From the NCBI GenBank assembly GCA_002439605.1, contig DJOI01000050.1, forward strand, positions 1 through 61,233: a stretch of 61,233 bases of DNA, in the 5' to 3' direction. Numbering within the stretch: the first letter of the stretch is position 1; each line of letters opens with the position of its first letter. The translations under genes were made by a program, and so were the position numbers. A model generated the notes under the pieces. It saw only the letters and a program-made list of their open reading frames with translations. It did not search any database and had not been told where the DNA came from. Source of the stretch: Candidatus Segatella mututuai (GTDB lineage Bacteria; Bacteroidota; Bacteroidia; Bacteroidales; Bacteroidaceae). Below are positions 1 to 8,212 of this stretch, piece after piece.

Positions 1-89
1 ACATGACAACCTCATAAAAACAGCTCTCAGAAAGGCATCTATTTTGCAGTTTGGACGATTGAGGATATTCAAAAAAAACAATGAAACAT

Positions 90-121
90 TTTGGTCGTTA
101 CAAAAGAAAAACGTAAATTTG
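90..121 (+). promoter_or_regulatory. Bacteroidota-type promoter for the Rpn nuclease
   Basis: TTTG at 90-93 and TAAATTTG at 114-121 are separated by 20 bp, which fits the Bacteroidota -33/-7 consensus (TTTG, about 20 bp, TAnnTTTG). Transcription would begin near 126 and leave an untranslated leader of about 80 nt before the ATG at 208. Confidence 0.6.
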
Positions 122-207
122 CAGCAGAACAGAAAACGCATGGACAAATGCTTATAAAAAAGTATGGACCAATTCTTAACCAAGATAAGAATAGGAGAAA
201 ATAGACG

Positions 208-1140
208 ATGATGATATATGTAGCCAACCCACTATATGACGCTGTGTTCAAATACCTGATGGAAGACGAGCGCATCGCTAAAATCATTCTGACTGCCTTG
301 CTGCAGAAGGAGGTAATCGACGTGAAGATAAGACGCGACGAGTATGCCAATACCAACCGCAACACCATCTCCATGTATCGCATTGACTTCGCAGCCACCA
401 TACTGGATAAGAACAAGGAGAAAAAACTCATCCTCATAGAACTGCAAAAGACCTGGCTTGAAACGGAGACGCTACGATTCCGACAATACCTGGCCTTGCA
501 ATACAACAACAAGGAGAATATGACAAAGGAGTCGGAAGGCAAGTATGCCATCCCCACCATTGCCGTATACTTGCTGGGGCATCGCGTGGGGGATATAAAA
601 GAACCTGTGGTATATGCCCGCCACCATATCTACGACTATGACGGGCACGAGGTGAAACTGGAAAACCCAGACCCCTTCATCGAGAGCTTGCAGCACGACA
701 GCATCATTGTGCAGATTCCGTTGCTCAGAGGCAAGGTGAACAACAAGCTGGAGAAAGTGCTGAGCGTCTTCGACCAATCGAACGTCTACCAAGACGACAA
801 GCGCGTGCTGAAAGTGGACGAGAACCAATATGCTGGCGACGACGACATGGAATACATCGTGCATCGACTGCAGTCGGCCGCCGCCGACCCGGACATGCGC
901 TACCAAATGAATGCCGAGGATGAGTTCTTCAAGGCTATCGAAGACCGCGACACAGCCATCATGGAGCAAGCCAACTTGCTGAAAAAGAAGGACGCCAGCA
1001 TCATGGAGCAAAAGGAGGCTATCCGTCAAAAAAGCGAAATGATAAGAAATCTGATAAGAAGCCTTGCAGCAAAGGGTATGGAGATGAAAGAAATCGCCCA
1101 GATGCTAGGCATAAGCGAAGAGGAAGCTGCAAGGATGTAA
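208..1140 (+). CDS. Rpn family PD-(D/E)XK nuclease/putative transposase
   Basis: This 310-residue protein has the fold signature of the Rpn (recombination-promoting nuclease, formerly transposase_31-like) PD-(D/E)XK family. The N-terminal F-K-Y-L-M stretch is typical of the family. D60 in RIDF and E78-L-Q80-K81 after a hydrophobic strand supply the metal-binding D...E-x-Q residues. Residues 235-290 form a charged helix in which IMEQ occurs twice, likely a coiled coil. The last 20 residues (KEIAQMLGISEEEA) resemble a small helix-turn-helix. AGGAGA lies 9 nt before the first ATG. It stands alone, with a convergent thioredoxin gene downstream. Family members cut DNA and stimulate RecA-independent recombination; that activity here is inferred. 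Bacteroidota genomes usually carry many copies. Confidence 0.82.
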   Translation: MMIYVANPLYDAVFKYLMEDERIAKIILTALLQKEVIDVKIRRDEYANTNRNTISMYRIDFAATILDKNKEKKLILIELQKTWLETETLRFRQYLALQYNNKENMTKESEGKYAIPTIAVYLLGHRVGDIKEPVVYARHHIYDYDGHEVKLENPDPFIESLQHDSIIVQIPLLRGKVNNKLEKVLSVFDQSNVYQDDKRVLKVDENQYAGDDDMEYIVHRLQSAAADPDMRYQMNAEDEFFKAIEDRDTAIMEQANLLKKKDASIMEQKEAIRQKSEMIRNLIRSLAAKGMEMKEIAQMLGISEEEAARM

Positions 1141-1160
1141 ATCGGCCCAGAAATCCCGGG

Positions 1161-1673
1161 CTATTCCTTCACCGCCTTCGGAGTCCAATTCTTGAAGAAT
1201 CTAATTACTTTCTCTTCGCTATATCCCCTACCTTCCTCCAAGAAGCTGGAGTCTTGGATATGGAGCACCTTTCCGTCGGCATCGAGCACTACGAAAACAG
1301 GGAATCCGAAACGCTGTGGATGATTCAGTCTCTTCATCAACTGCCGAGCTTTCCCCGCCGACGCACCTCCAGCAGACTTACGGGGATTGTAGTTGACGTG
1401 GATGTACTCGAAGTTATCATTCACCAACTTGCTTACAGCAGTATCCTTCTCCACGAAGTCGGCGAACTTCAAACACCAAGGACACCAGTTGCCACCTACC
1501 TGGCAAACCACAAACTTACCCTCGGCCTTCGCCTTGCTTACAGCCTCGTCTATCTGAGCCATCGGGTCGATGCTCTCATCATACACTCTCTTCAAGCCCA
1601 CTTGGGCATGAGCCACCATCACAACCATCATCATTATCATGAAGGCAAAAGAAATCATTTTTTTCATACACAC
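1161..1673 (-). CDS. secreted thioredoxin-fold protein (WCPWC)
   Basis: The 170-residue protein has an N-terminal Sec signal peptide (hydrophobic Met-rich core, likely cut after A-H-A-Q near residue 24) and a thioredoxin fold. The redox motif is C64-P-W-C67, and the cis-proline loop is seen as GFPVFVVLD. It therefore probably acts in the periplasm as a disulfide reductase or oxidoreductase; its partner is unknown. It resembles the DUF255/thioredoxin_7-like proteins common in Bacteroidota. The start is set by AAGGA about 8 nt upstream. The gene follows the SprT-like gene by 14 nt and is probably cotranscribed with it. ATG at residue 3 is a possible alternative start. Confidence 0.82.
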   Translation of the reverse strand: MCMKKMISFAFMIMMMVVMVAHAQVGLKRVYDESIDPMAQIDEAVSKAKAEGKFVVCQVGGNWCPWCLKFADFVEKDTAVSKLVNDNFEYIHVNYNPRKSAGGASAGKARQLMKRLNHPQRFGFPVFVVLDADGKVLHIQDSSFLEEGRGYSEEKVIRFFKNWTPKAVKE

Positions 1674-1687
1674 TCGTTCCTTAATTC

Positions 1688-2368
1688 TTAATTGTTACAT
1701 ATGTATATATCTAACGGCTGGAGCACATTGCTTAGTTTGTCGAAATCTGCCTTGGAGACACGCCGCCCCCTAAGGCTTCTCACCTGCGGATACTCTTCAA
1801 AATAAGCTTCTTGCGTAATATACCATTTATGGTTGACAACCTCTCTCATCTCAGATATTTGTTTGTCCAGGCGATGCGCAAAACTCGGATTCACCCTCGA
1901 CAGATAACGCTTGCCGTCTCTCATCTCTATGGCAAGCATCAGAGAGGTATGAGGTCCCCCTTCCTTTTTCTTCGCCTTCGCTTGCTCGCTCACCTTCCAC
2001 CCCTTGGTGGAAGTCATCACACGGATGTCCCAGCCATACTTTCGATTCAGATTGTCCATCATTCCCCGGAACACGATGCCGTGCGGCGAGGTGTCCTTCA
2101 GTCCCGTATAGCCAATGACATAATGTATCATCTCATGCAGAAGCACGCTCTTGGCCTGCTTGTCGGTCATGTCGTAGTAAGTGCTCATCGAGAGCTTGAA
2201 GTCATACCGTTTGCTTCTTCCCCACCTCGTTGCGCGCTTAAAGGAGAGTTGCCCCAATCGGGTCTTGGCACGGGTGAGTCCCAGCTCGGGAACGGGCAAT
2301 TTGCCGCCGAAGTAATCACTGTCAAACCTCTTGAACCACTCTTCCATCCATTCTATTGTCACTATCAT
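1688..2368 (-). CDS. SprT-like domain zinc metalloprotease
   Basis: The 226-residue protein carries the SprT/Spartan zinc metalloprotease signature H78-E79-M-I-H82, with a likely third ligand H96 in the SPHGIVF segment. Family members are metallopeptidase-like; eukaryotic Spartan degrades DNA-protein crosslinks, while the bacterial role is not settled. The reading frame extends ten codons further upstream, but a promoter -7 box (TACCTTTG) lies there and ends five bases before the ATG chosen here. The longer start would thus not be on the main transcript. There is no signal peptide, so it is cytoplasmic. The secreted thioredoxin gene follows 14 nt downstream. Confidence 0.85.
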   Translation of the reverse strand: MIVTIEWMEEWFKRFDSDYFGGKLPVPELGLTRAKTRLGQLSFKRATRWGRSKRYDFKLSMSTYYDMTDKQAKSVLLHEMIHYVIGYTGLKDTSPHGIVFRGMMDNLNRKYGWDIRVMTSTKGWKVSEQAKAKKKEGGPHTSLMLAIEMRDGKRYLSRVNPSFAHRLDKQISEMREVVNHKWYITQEAYFEEYPQVRSLRGRRVSKADFDKLSNVLQPLDIYICNN

Positions 2369-2373
2369 GGCTG

Positions 2374-2381
2374 CAAAGGTA
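2374..2381 (-). promoter_or_regulatory. -7 box of the SprT-like gene, almost abutting the ATG
   Basis: Read on the minus strand the bases are TACCTTTG, followed by five bases and then the ATG at 2368. A TTG about 18 bp upstream could be the -33 element. The transcript would have almost no leader. Confidence 0.5.
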
Positions 2382-2405
2382 CGAAAAAAAGACAACAAGC
2401 AAGCC

Positions 2406-3401
2406 TTACTCAGCCTTTTCCTTATAAATAATATTGTTGGCCCCGCTTGTTATCTTCAGAGCCTCTGGATGCTCGGCAATGAAGCTGTTGATATGGCGCA
2501 CACGCTTTTCTTCCAAGATCTCATCCACCGCTATCAGGATGCCTGTTTCCTCAACATCACCGAAGCCATAATTGATGGCCGTCCCGAAGAGCTTCATCGT
2601 TGGACTGAGATTCATATAGGCATTCACCAACGGGGGAATGTTGTAGCCCAACTTTCGTATCTCACGATTGAGGATGCGATAGTCTGCGCGGAAGTCTTTC
2701 TCTGTAAAGATCGCTTTCAGCTCGCTCTCGGGCATTTCTATCTTCAATGGTTTCATCGGGATGACAAGATTCTCCTTATCATCAAAATGTTTCTTTAGGA
2801 AATAGAGGATCATGTCGCGGCCACGGCGAATGTAAGAGGGATACATCGTCATCTTGCCAAAGAAATACTTTAATTCGGGATAGACCACGGTAAGAGCTCC
2901 CAAGCCATCCCAAAGGTTGTCGAGCGCAAAGATGCTCTTGCTGTTCTTGCGCACGTTCTGATACTCCAAGGAAACAAAAGAACGACCCAACTCTACGGTG
3001 TAAGGCATATACTCCTTAAGAAACTTGTCTGAGAAATGGAACATATGGCTCGTTGCCAATATAGGCTGTCCGTTGGCATCCAGTTGCCAGTCTTTACCCA
3101 AGAGATAACGATAGCCACCTATTATCTCGTCGGCTTCAGGATTCCACACGATGAGCTGCTTGTAGCAGTTGACACCAAAGTCAAACTCGTCCAAATCCAT
3201 CGACTTACCCGAGCCGCCTCCTGCCGTACGGAATGCAATTTCCCGAAGACGACCAATCTCCCGCAACACGTTGGGAGAGTCGTTGGCTGTCACGATATAG
3301 ATTTCGTTATGGCTCTTATTCGTCATACGAAGCTGCTTGTCGGGAGTGAGCTCTCTCTTCAACAAGTCCCTGCCTATGGGTTGGATTATATCTTCTTCCA
3401 T
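2406..3401 (-). CDS. glsB: GlsB-like N-acyltransferase (glycine/ornithine lipid synthesis)
   Basis: The 331-residue protein belongs to the GNAT-type N-acyltransferases of the OlsB/hemolysin-like group. It has the arrangement IGGYRYLLG, then E-L-G-R-S-F-V, then a region rich in Y/F around MYPSYIRRGR. In Bacteroides thetaiotaomicron the homologous pair BT_3459 (GlsB) and BT_3458 (GlsA) makes glycine lipids: GlsB N-acylates glycine with a 3-hydroxy fatty acid. The same adjacent pair occurs here, with glsA ending 23 nt upstream. A longer frame exists, but it would overlap glsA; the chosen ATG has AGAGAAG just before it. Substrate amino acid (glycine versus ornithine) is inferred from the B. thetaiotaomicron precedent. 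Confidence 0.8.
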   Translation of the reverse strand: MEEDIIQPIGRDLLKRELTPDKQLRMTNKSHNEIYIVTANDSPNVLREIGRLREIAFRTAGGGSGKSMDLDEFDFGVNCYKQLIVWNPEADEIIGGYRYLLGKDWQLDANGQPILATSHMFHFSDKFLKEYMPYTVELGRSFVSLEYQNVRKNSKSIFALDNLWDGLGALTVVYPELKYFFGKMTMYPSYIRRGRDMILYFLKKHFDDKENLVIPMKPLKIEMPESELKAIFTEKDFRADYRILNREIRKLGYNIPPLVNAYMNLSPTMKLFGTAINYGFGDVEETGILIAVDEILEEKRVRHINSFIAEHPEALKITSGANNIIYKEKAE

Positions 3402-3424
3402 AATCTTCTCTATGTTGTTTCTTT

Positions 3425-4252
3425 CTATAGTTCGTAAACTTTGTCTTTTACATATTGCGCCCACTCCGTGGGAGTCTTGCTCTTGTCGAAAGTCTGCCAA
3501 GGGATGGGCTTTCCAAAGGCTATTCGGAAACTCTTACCCACGTTCCTGTACATCTCATCGACCAAGAAGAGCATGGCCAAGTTGAAAGGCAAATACTTGT
3601 CGCTGAAACGGGCGATGCGATAGAAGCGCTCCGAGTTCTGTCCGCTGAAGTGGATAGGAACAACATCGCGCTGATACTCCACACTCTTGGAGATAAATGT
3701 TTTTTTCCACGGCAAGTCGCGAATGCTGCCATCTGCCTGTTTTCGGCTGTTAAGACCTGCGGGAAACATCAGCATGTGATTGTCGCTCTGAAAGCCAGCC
3801 TCCACCATACGCGGAAAGTCGCGGCTTTGGCGCCCGGTCTTGTTGATGCCTATGCAGACGGGCTTCAGGCCTGGCAAATTAAGAAGCAGGTCGTTCACAA
3901 GATAACGGAACCTTCCGTCATAACGGGAGCCTATGATGGAGCCAAGCGCCACACCATCCTGTCCGCCCAGCGGATGATTGGACACAAAGGTATAAAGCTT
4001 TCCATCGTTCTTGTCGGGAAGGTTCTCCACCCCCACCAACTGTATGTTCATCTTCAGATACTTCACGCACTCGGTAAGCCACTCGGTACCCTGGAGATGT
4101 CGGCTTTCCCACAAGAAACGGTTTACTTCATCCTCATGGATAGTCTTCTTGAGCCAAGACACAAGGAAAGGAGGAACAAACTTTGCCTTTGTCCCCATCT
4201 TGCTCTTTAAAATCCTGCTTATGTCTATCGTTTTCTCTATAGCTTCGCTCAT
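3425..4252 (-). CDS. glsA: GlsA-like O-acyltransferase (PlsC superfamily)
   Basis: The 275-residue PlsC-like acyltransferase has the catalytic motif N92-H93-P-L-G-G-Q-D99. This has five residues between His and Asp, rather than four as in classical PlsC. The P-A-G-L-N-S segment matches the usual FPEG region in position. As the partner of GlsB it should add the second, ester-linked acyl chain to the 3-hydroxyl of the N-acyl glycine (or ornithine) lipid at the inner membrane. It is first in the glsA-glsB run, transcribed divergently from the dcw cluster. A -7 box lies 29 nt before the ATG. Confidence 0.8.
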   Translation of the reverse strand: MSEAIEKTIDISRILKSKMGTKAKFVPPFLVSWLKKTIHEDEVNRFLWESRHLQGTEWLTECVKYLKMNIQLVGVENLPDKNDGKLYTFVSNHPLGGQDGVALGSIIGSRYDGRFRYLVNDLLLNLPGLKPVCIGINKTGRQSRDFPRMVEAGFQSDNHMLMFPAGLNSRKQADGSIRDLPWKKTFISKSVEYQRDVVPIHFSGQNSERFYRIARFSDKYLPFNLAMLFLVDEMYRNVGKSFRIAFGKPIPWQTFDKSKTPTEWAQYVKDKVYEL

Positions 4253-4281
4253 GTTTGTTGTAAAAACATCTAAAGTACATG

Positions 4282-4289
4282 CAAAAATA
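4282..4289 (-). promoter_or_regulatory. -7 box of glsA-glsB
   Basis: The minus strand reads TATTTTTG, matching TAnnTTTG, 29 nt before the glsA ATG. No good -33 element was found. Confidence 0.45.
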
Positions 4290-4523
4290 GCTCAACTTTT
4301 TTAAATACGAGCCATTTTTGATGAAAAAATAAAAAAATATAATGTTTTTGTTGAAAAAAAGTTGATTTATATACCTTTTGGCTTTCTTTTTATGCATGAA
4401 GCCCTCGTTCGGCTTTCAAGAAACAAACTCGTCAATTTCTTGACCCAAGACAAAAAGCGACACCATTTTATTAAGTTTTATAAATTTTGCAAGTAAAATG
4501 AAACAGATATGAGGAATTTTATG

Positions 4524-4531
4524 TATCTTTG
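4524..4531 (+). promoter_or_regulatory. -7 box of the dcw cluster (rsmH)
   Basis: TATCTTTG matches TAnnTTTG and lies 30 nt before the rsmH ATG. A TTTTG at 4485-4489 is too far away to be a standard -33 element. Confidence 0.55.
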
Positions 4532-4561
4532 AACCCGAATTCTCTTTTAAAATAGGTACAC

Positions 4562-5479
4562 ATGCGATATATCGACAACAATACATACCACGTGCCCGTG
4601 CTTTTGAAGGAAAGTGTAGACGGCCTGTCCATACACCCTGGAGGAGTATATGTGGATGCCACTTTCGGAGGAGGAGGCCACTCCAAGGAGATACTCTCAC
4701 GCATCACAGGAGACGGGCACCTGTACAGCTTCGACCAGGATGCCGACGCAGAGCGGAACGTCATCCCCGACGAGCACTTCACCTTCGTATGCTCCAACTT
4801 CAGATACCTGAAGAACTGGATGCGCTACTACGGCGAGGAGGGCATCGACGGATTGCTTGCCGACTTGGGCGTGTCGAGCCATCACTTCGATGACGAGAGC
4901 CGTGGATTCTCCTTCCGCTTCGACTCTCCTCTCGATATGAGGATGAACAAAAGAGCTGGCAAGACCGCCGCCGATATCGTAAACGAGTACGAGGAAGAGA
5001 CTTTGGCAGACATCTTCTACCTATACGGCGAGCTGCGCAACGCCAGACAGATAGCAGCAGCCATCGCCAAGGCAAGAAGCGGGCAAAAGATAGCGACGAC
5101 TACCGACCTCATGCACGTAGTGGAGCCCTTCTTCAAACGCGAGCGAGAGAAAAAAGAAATGGCCAAGCTGTTCCAGGCCCTACGAATAGAGGTAAACCAC
5201 GAGATGGATGCCCTGAAGGAAATGCTCAAGGCTGCCACTGAAATCTTGAAACCAGGCGGAAGGCTCTCGGTCATCACTTACCACTCGCTGGAAGACAGAA
5301 TCGTGAAGAACGTGATGAAGACTGGAAACCCCGAGGGAAAAGTGGTGCAGGATTTCTACGGGCGAGTGGAATCTCCCTTCCGACTCATCAACAACAAGGT
5401 CATCATTCCCGACCTGGAGGAACAAGAGAGAAACCCAAGAAGCCGAAGCGCCAAACTTAGAATTGCCGAAAAGAAATGA
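4562..5479 (+). CDS. rsmH: 16S rRNA (cytosine(1402)-N(4))-methyltransferase RsmH
   Basis: This is a full-length 305-residue RsmH (MraW). It shows the N-terminal motif HVPVLLKESVDGL, the SAM-binding loop D-A-T-F-G-G-G-G-H, and the conserved D-L-G-V-S-S-H-H-F-D and S-P-L-D-M-R-M segments. The C-terminal segment has YHSLEDRIVK and the NPRSRSAKLR tail. The enzyme N4-methylates C1402 in the decoding centre of 16S rRNA, using S-adenosylmethionine. It is the first gene of the dcw cluster and overlaps the next gene by four bases (ATGA), suggesting translational coupling. Confidence 0.97.
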   Translation: MRYIDNNTYHVPVLLKESVDGLSIHPGGVYVDATFGGGGHSKEILSRITGDGHLYSFDQDADAERNVIPDEHFTFVCSNFRYLKNWMRYYGEEGIDGLLADLGVSSHHFDDESRGFSFRFDSPLDMRMNKRAGKTAADIVNEYEEETLADIFYLYGELRNARQIAAAIAKARSGQKIATTTDLMHVVEPFFKREREKKEMAKLFQALRIEVNHEMDALKEMLKAATEILKPGGRLSVITYHSLEDRIVKNVMKTGNPEGKVVQDFYGRVESPFRLINNKVIIPDLEEQERNPRSRSAKLRIAEKK

Positions 5480-6015
5480 AAGAAATAGAAACAAGGGAAG
5501 ACAAGGAAACGAAGATCGACTGCAAAGCCGCCGACGCACCTGCATTCCAAGAACCGGGGGAGAAAGCGAAAGAGTTCAAAGAACCACGAAAGCCCGACAA
5601 ATCGAAAGAGCCAGCAGACGAAGAGCATGAGGATTCGTTCCAGGAAGCCATCGCCAAACAAGCCATCGAAGACGAGGCTCCCCTATCGTCGAGCTTCACC
5701 CTGCGAAAAATTTTGGGTGGAGACATTCTGACGGCGCAAGTGATACGCCGGCAGATATGGCTCATCGTGTTAGTGGTGTTCTTCATCATCATATACATAT
5801 CAAACAGATACAATATACAGCAGGACTTGATAGAGATAGACAAACTGCAGAACGAACTGCAGAACGCCAAGTACAAAGCCCTGTCGAGCAGCAGCCAGAT
5901 AACAGAAAGAAGTCGGGAAAGCTACGTGCTGAAAATGTTGCAGAACAACAAAGACAGCGTCCTGCACATTGCCACCCAGCCGCCATATATCATAAACGTA
6001 CCGGAGAATGAGTAA
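5476..6015 (+). CDS. ftsL: FtsL-like cell division protein
   Basis: The 179-residue protein has a long charged cytoplasmic N-terminus (Lys/Glu rich, residues 1-90), one membrane helix at about 93-110, then a predicted coiled coil with Q/N/L heptads and a short periplasmic end. This bitopic layout and its position between rsmH and the septal transpeptidase identify it as FtsL, which joins FtsQ (and FtsB where present) in activating FtsW-FtsI. The N-terminal tail is unusually long for FtsL but is typical of Bacteroidota versions. The gene overlaps both neighbours (4 nt with rsmH, 8 nt with the transpeptidase). Confidence 0.85.
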   Translation: MKEIETREDKETKIDCKAADAPAFQEPGEKAKEFKEPRKPDKSKEPADEEHEDSFQEAIAKQAIEDEAPLSSSFTLRKILGGDILTAQVIRRQIWLIVLVVFFIIIYISNRYNIQQDLIEIDKLQNELQNAKYKALSSSSQITERSRESYVLKMLQNNKDSVLHIATQPPYIINVPENE

Positions 6016-8167
6016 ATTTGACAATAAGAACGTGATGCCACGATACAGCGCCATAACCTTCGTCATGACGGTTTTCGCACTTTGTATCGTAGGGAAATCC
6101 ATATATATAGCGACGGCAAAGCGCGACTACTGGATGAAGGTGGCACAGCGACAGAAGAAGGATTCCGTGACCGTGAAGCCTACCCGAGGCAACATCCTGA
6201 GTTGCGACGGACAGCTGTTGGCCAGTTCGCTGCCCGAATTCAAGCTCTTCATGGACTTCAAGGCGCTCAAGGAAGCCGGGAACGACTCCCTGTGGAACGT
6301 CAAAGAAGACTCCATCTGCATGGGGCTGAGCAAGATATTCCCCAACGTGACATCCACGGAGTTCAAACAACATCTTGAAGAAGGAAGGAAGGAACAAAGC
6401 CGCCATTGGTCCATATACCCGCGACGCATCGACTACAACACGTTCACCGAGGTGAAAGCGCTGCCTGTGTTCAACTTGGGCAAGAACAAAAGCGGCTTCC
6501 ATTGGGATGAATACAATGCCCGAACACGTGGGTTCGGAGGATTGGCTGGCAGAACCATAGGAGCCATGTTTGGCGCCAAGGACACGGCCCGCTTCGGACT
6601 GGAGCTCTCATACGATTCCATCCTAAGAGGAACCAACGGTATCGTGCAACGCAAAAAAGTGCTCAACAAATACCTGAGCATTACCGACACGCCACCTATA
6701 GACGGAGCTGACATCGTGACCACCATCAATGTGAGCATGCAAGACCTGGCCGAACGCTCATTAGAGCAAGAGTTGAAAGAAATCAACGGAAATGTAGGCG
6801 TAGCCATCGTCATGGAAGTGCATACAGGAGATGTAAAAGCCATCGTCAACCTGGAGAAATGCGACGACGGCGAATACCGGGAAATAAGAAACCATGCCGT
6901 CAGCGACTTGCTGGAGCCTGGATCCGTATTCAAGCCTGCCTCGCTGCTTGTGGCTTTGGACGACGGAGTGGTAGACACCTTGTGCAGAGTGGAAACAGGA
7001 AATGGCGTATGGAACATGTATGGCCGAGACATGAAAGACCACAACTGGAGGAAGGGAGGCTACGGAATGCTTACTCTTGCGCAAACATTGTGGTACAGCT
7101 CCAACATCGGAGTAAGTCGAATCATAGACGACCATTACAGCAAACATCCCGAAAAGTTTGTGCAAGGAATAGAACGTCTCGGACTGAGAGACAATCTAAG
7201 AATACCATTGGTGGGGGCTACACCTGCCATCATCCGCATGCCTCACAAAAACAGCCGGGGGCAATATACAAACTGGAGCAAGACAGCCCTGCCCTGGATG
7301 AGCATCGGATACGAGACACAGGTTCCACCCATCAGCACGCTGACATTCTACAACGCTATAGCCAACAACGGAAAAATGGTTCGCCCACGCTTTGTCACAA
7401 AGGTGGTGAAGAACGGCGAAACCATCAAAGAGTTCCCGGTAGAAGTCGTCAGGCCACAGATTGCCAAAGAGAAAAGCATCAAGGAATTGCAGACTATCTT
7501 AGAGCAAGTGGTAAGCGTGGGATTGGGACGTACAGCAGGCTCGCTAAACTTCAAGGTGGCTGGAAAGACGGGTACCGCACAGATATCAAAGGGTGCAGGA
7601 GGATACAAGAACGGAGGAACGAACTATCTTGTAAGCTTCGCCGGCTACTTCCCTGCCGATGCCCCTCAATACAGTTGCATCGTCTGCATTCAGAAGTCGG
7701 GACTTCCTGCATCGGGCGGCACGATGAGCGGAAAGGTTTTCCATGAGATTGCCGAAGGCATCATGGCTCAAAGCCTGAAACTCGACGTAAAAGATGCACG
7801 CGACTCCGCCTCTGTCCTCTTGCCAGATGTAAAGCCGGGCAATATACTGGCAGCCGATTATGTGCTGAAACATCTCGGAATAAGTACCGCCACCAATTGG
7901 TCGGGCAGTTATGCCACCAGCAATCCGATATGGGGAAAGGCTGAAAAAGAAGGAAAGAAGAAAGTGCTACTCGTCAAGGAGAAGCAATACAGCAAGAATG
8001 CCGTGCCCGATGTATCGGGTATGGGAGCAAGAGACGCCATCTTTGTGATGGAGAGCAGAGGCATAAAGACCAAGATTTACGGCAGAGGAAAAGTGGTGAA
8101 GCAGAACCTTGTACCTGGAACTCGAATTCGGAAAGGACAAGCTTGCACGCTCACACTCGGCCTATAA
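6008..8167 (+). CDS. ftsI: septal transpeptidase FtsI (PBP3) with C-terminal PASTA domain
   Basis: This 719-residue class B penicillin-binding protein has an N-terminal membrane anchor (about residues 15-35) and a dimerisation domain with the R-G-N-I-L segment. The transpeptidase domain has active-site S306-V-F-K309, S364-S-N366 and K520-T-G-T523. A single PASTA repeat covers about the last 60 residues (VPDVSGM...). It crosslinks septal peptidoglycan with FtsW. The C-terminal PASTA, as in SpoVD-like enzymes, is usual in Bacteroidota and absent from E. coli FtsI. It overlaps ftsL by 8 nt and is followed 45 nt later by murE. Confidence 0.95.
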   Translation: MSKFDNKNVMPRYSAITFVMTVFALCIVGKSIYIATAKRDYWMKVAQRQKKDSVTVKPTRGNILSCDGQLLASSLPEFKLFMDFKALKEAGNDSLWNVKEDSICMGLSKIFPNVTSTEFKQHLEEGRKEQSRHWSIYPRRIDYNTFTEVKALPVFNLGKNKSGFHWDEYNARTRGFGGLAGRTIGAMFGAKDTARFGLELSYDSILRGTNGIVQRKKVLNKYLSITDTPPIDGADIVTTINVSMQDLAERSLEQELKEINGNVGVAIVMEVHTGDVKAIVNLEKCDDGEYREIRNHAVSDLLEPGSVFKPASLLVALDDGVVDTLCRVETGNGVWNMYGRDMKDHNWRKGGYGMLTLAQTLWYSSNIGVSRIIDDHYSKHPEKFVQGIERLGLRDNLRIPLVGATPAIIRMPHKNSRGQYTNWSKTALPWMSIGYETQVPPISTLTFYNAIANNGKMVRPRFVTKVVKNGETIKEFPVEVVRPQIAKEKSIKELQTILEQVVSVGLGRTAGSLNFKVAGKTGTAQISKGAGGYKNGGTNYLVSFAGYFPADAPQYSCIVCIQKSGLPASGGTMSGKVFHEIAEGIMAQSLKLDVKDARDSASVLLPDVKPGNILAADYVLKHLGISTATNWSGSYATSNPIWGKAEKEGKKKVLLVKEKQYSKNAVPDVSGMGARDAIFVMESRGIKTKIYGRGKVVKQNLVPGTRIRKGQACTLTLGL

Positions 8168-8212
8168 TATATAATTATATAATAAGGTATAGCAACATCA
8201 AAGAAACAGAAT

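Larger units (their letters stand above)
4253..4561. other. divergent intergenic region between glsA and rsmH
   Basis: This AT-rich stretch of 309 bases contains no gene. It holds outward-facing -7 boxes for glsA and rsmH and a small perfect inverted repeat, GTCAATTTCTTGAC at 4431-4444, of unknown meaning. mraZ, which precedes rsmH in many bacteria, is absent. Confidence 0.7.

Noticed and set aside
4431..4444. Perfect palindrome GTCAATTTCTTGAC as an operator for rsmH
   Set aside because: Five-base arms occur often by chance in AT-rich DNA and no second copy was found in this region.
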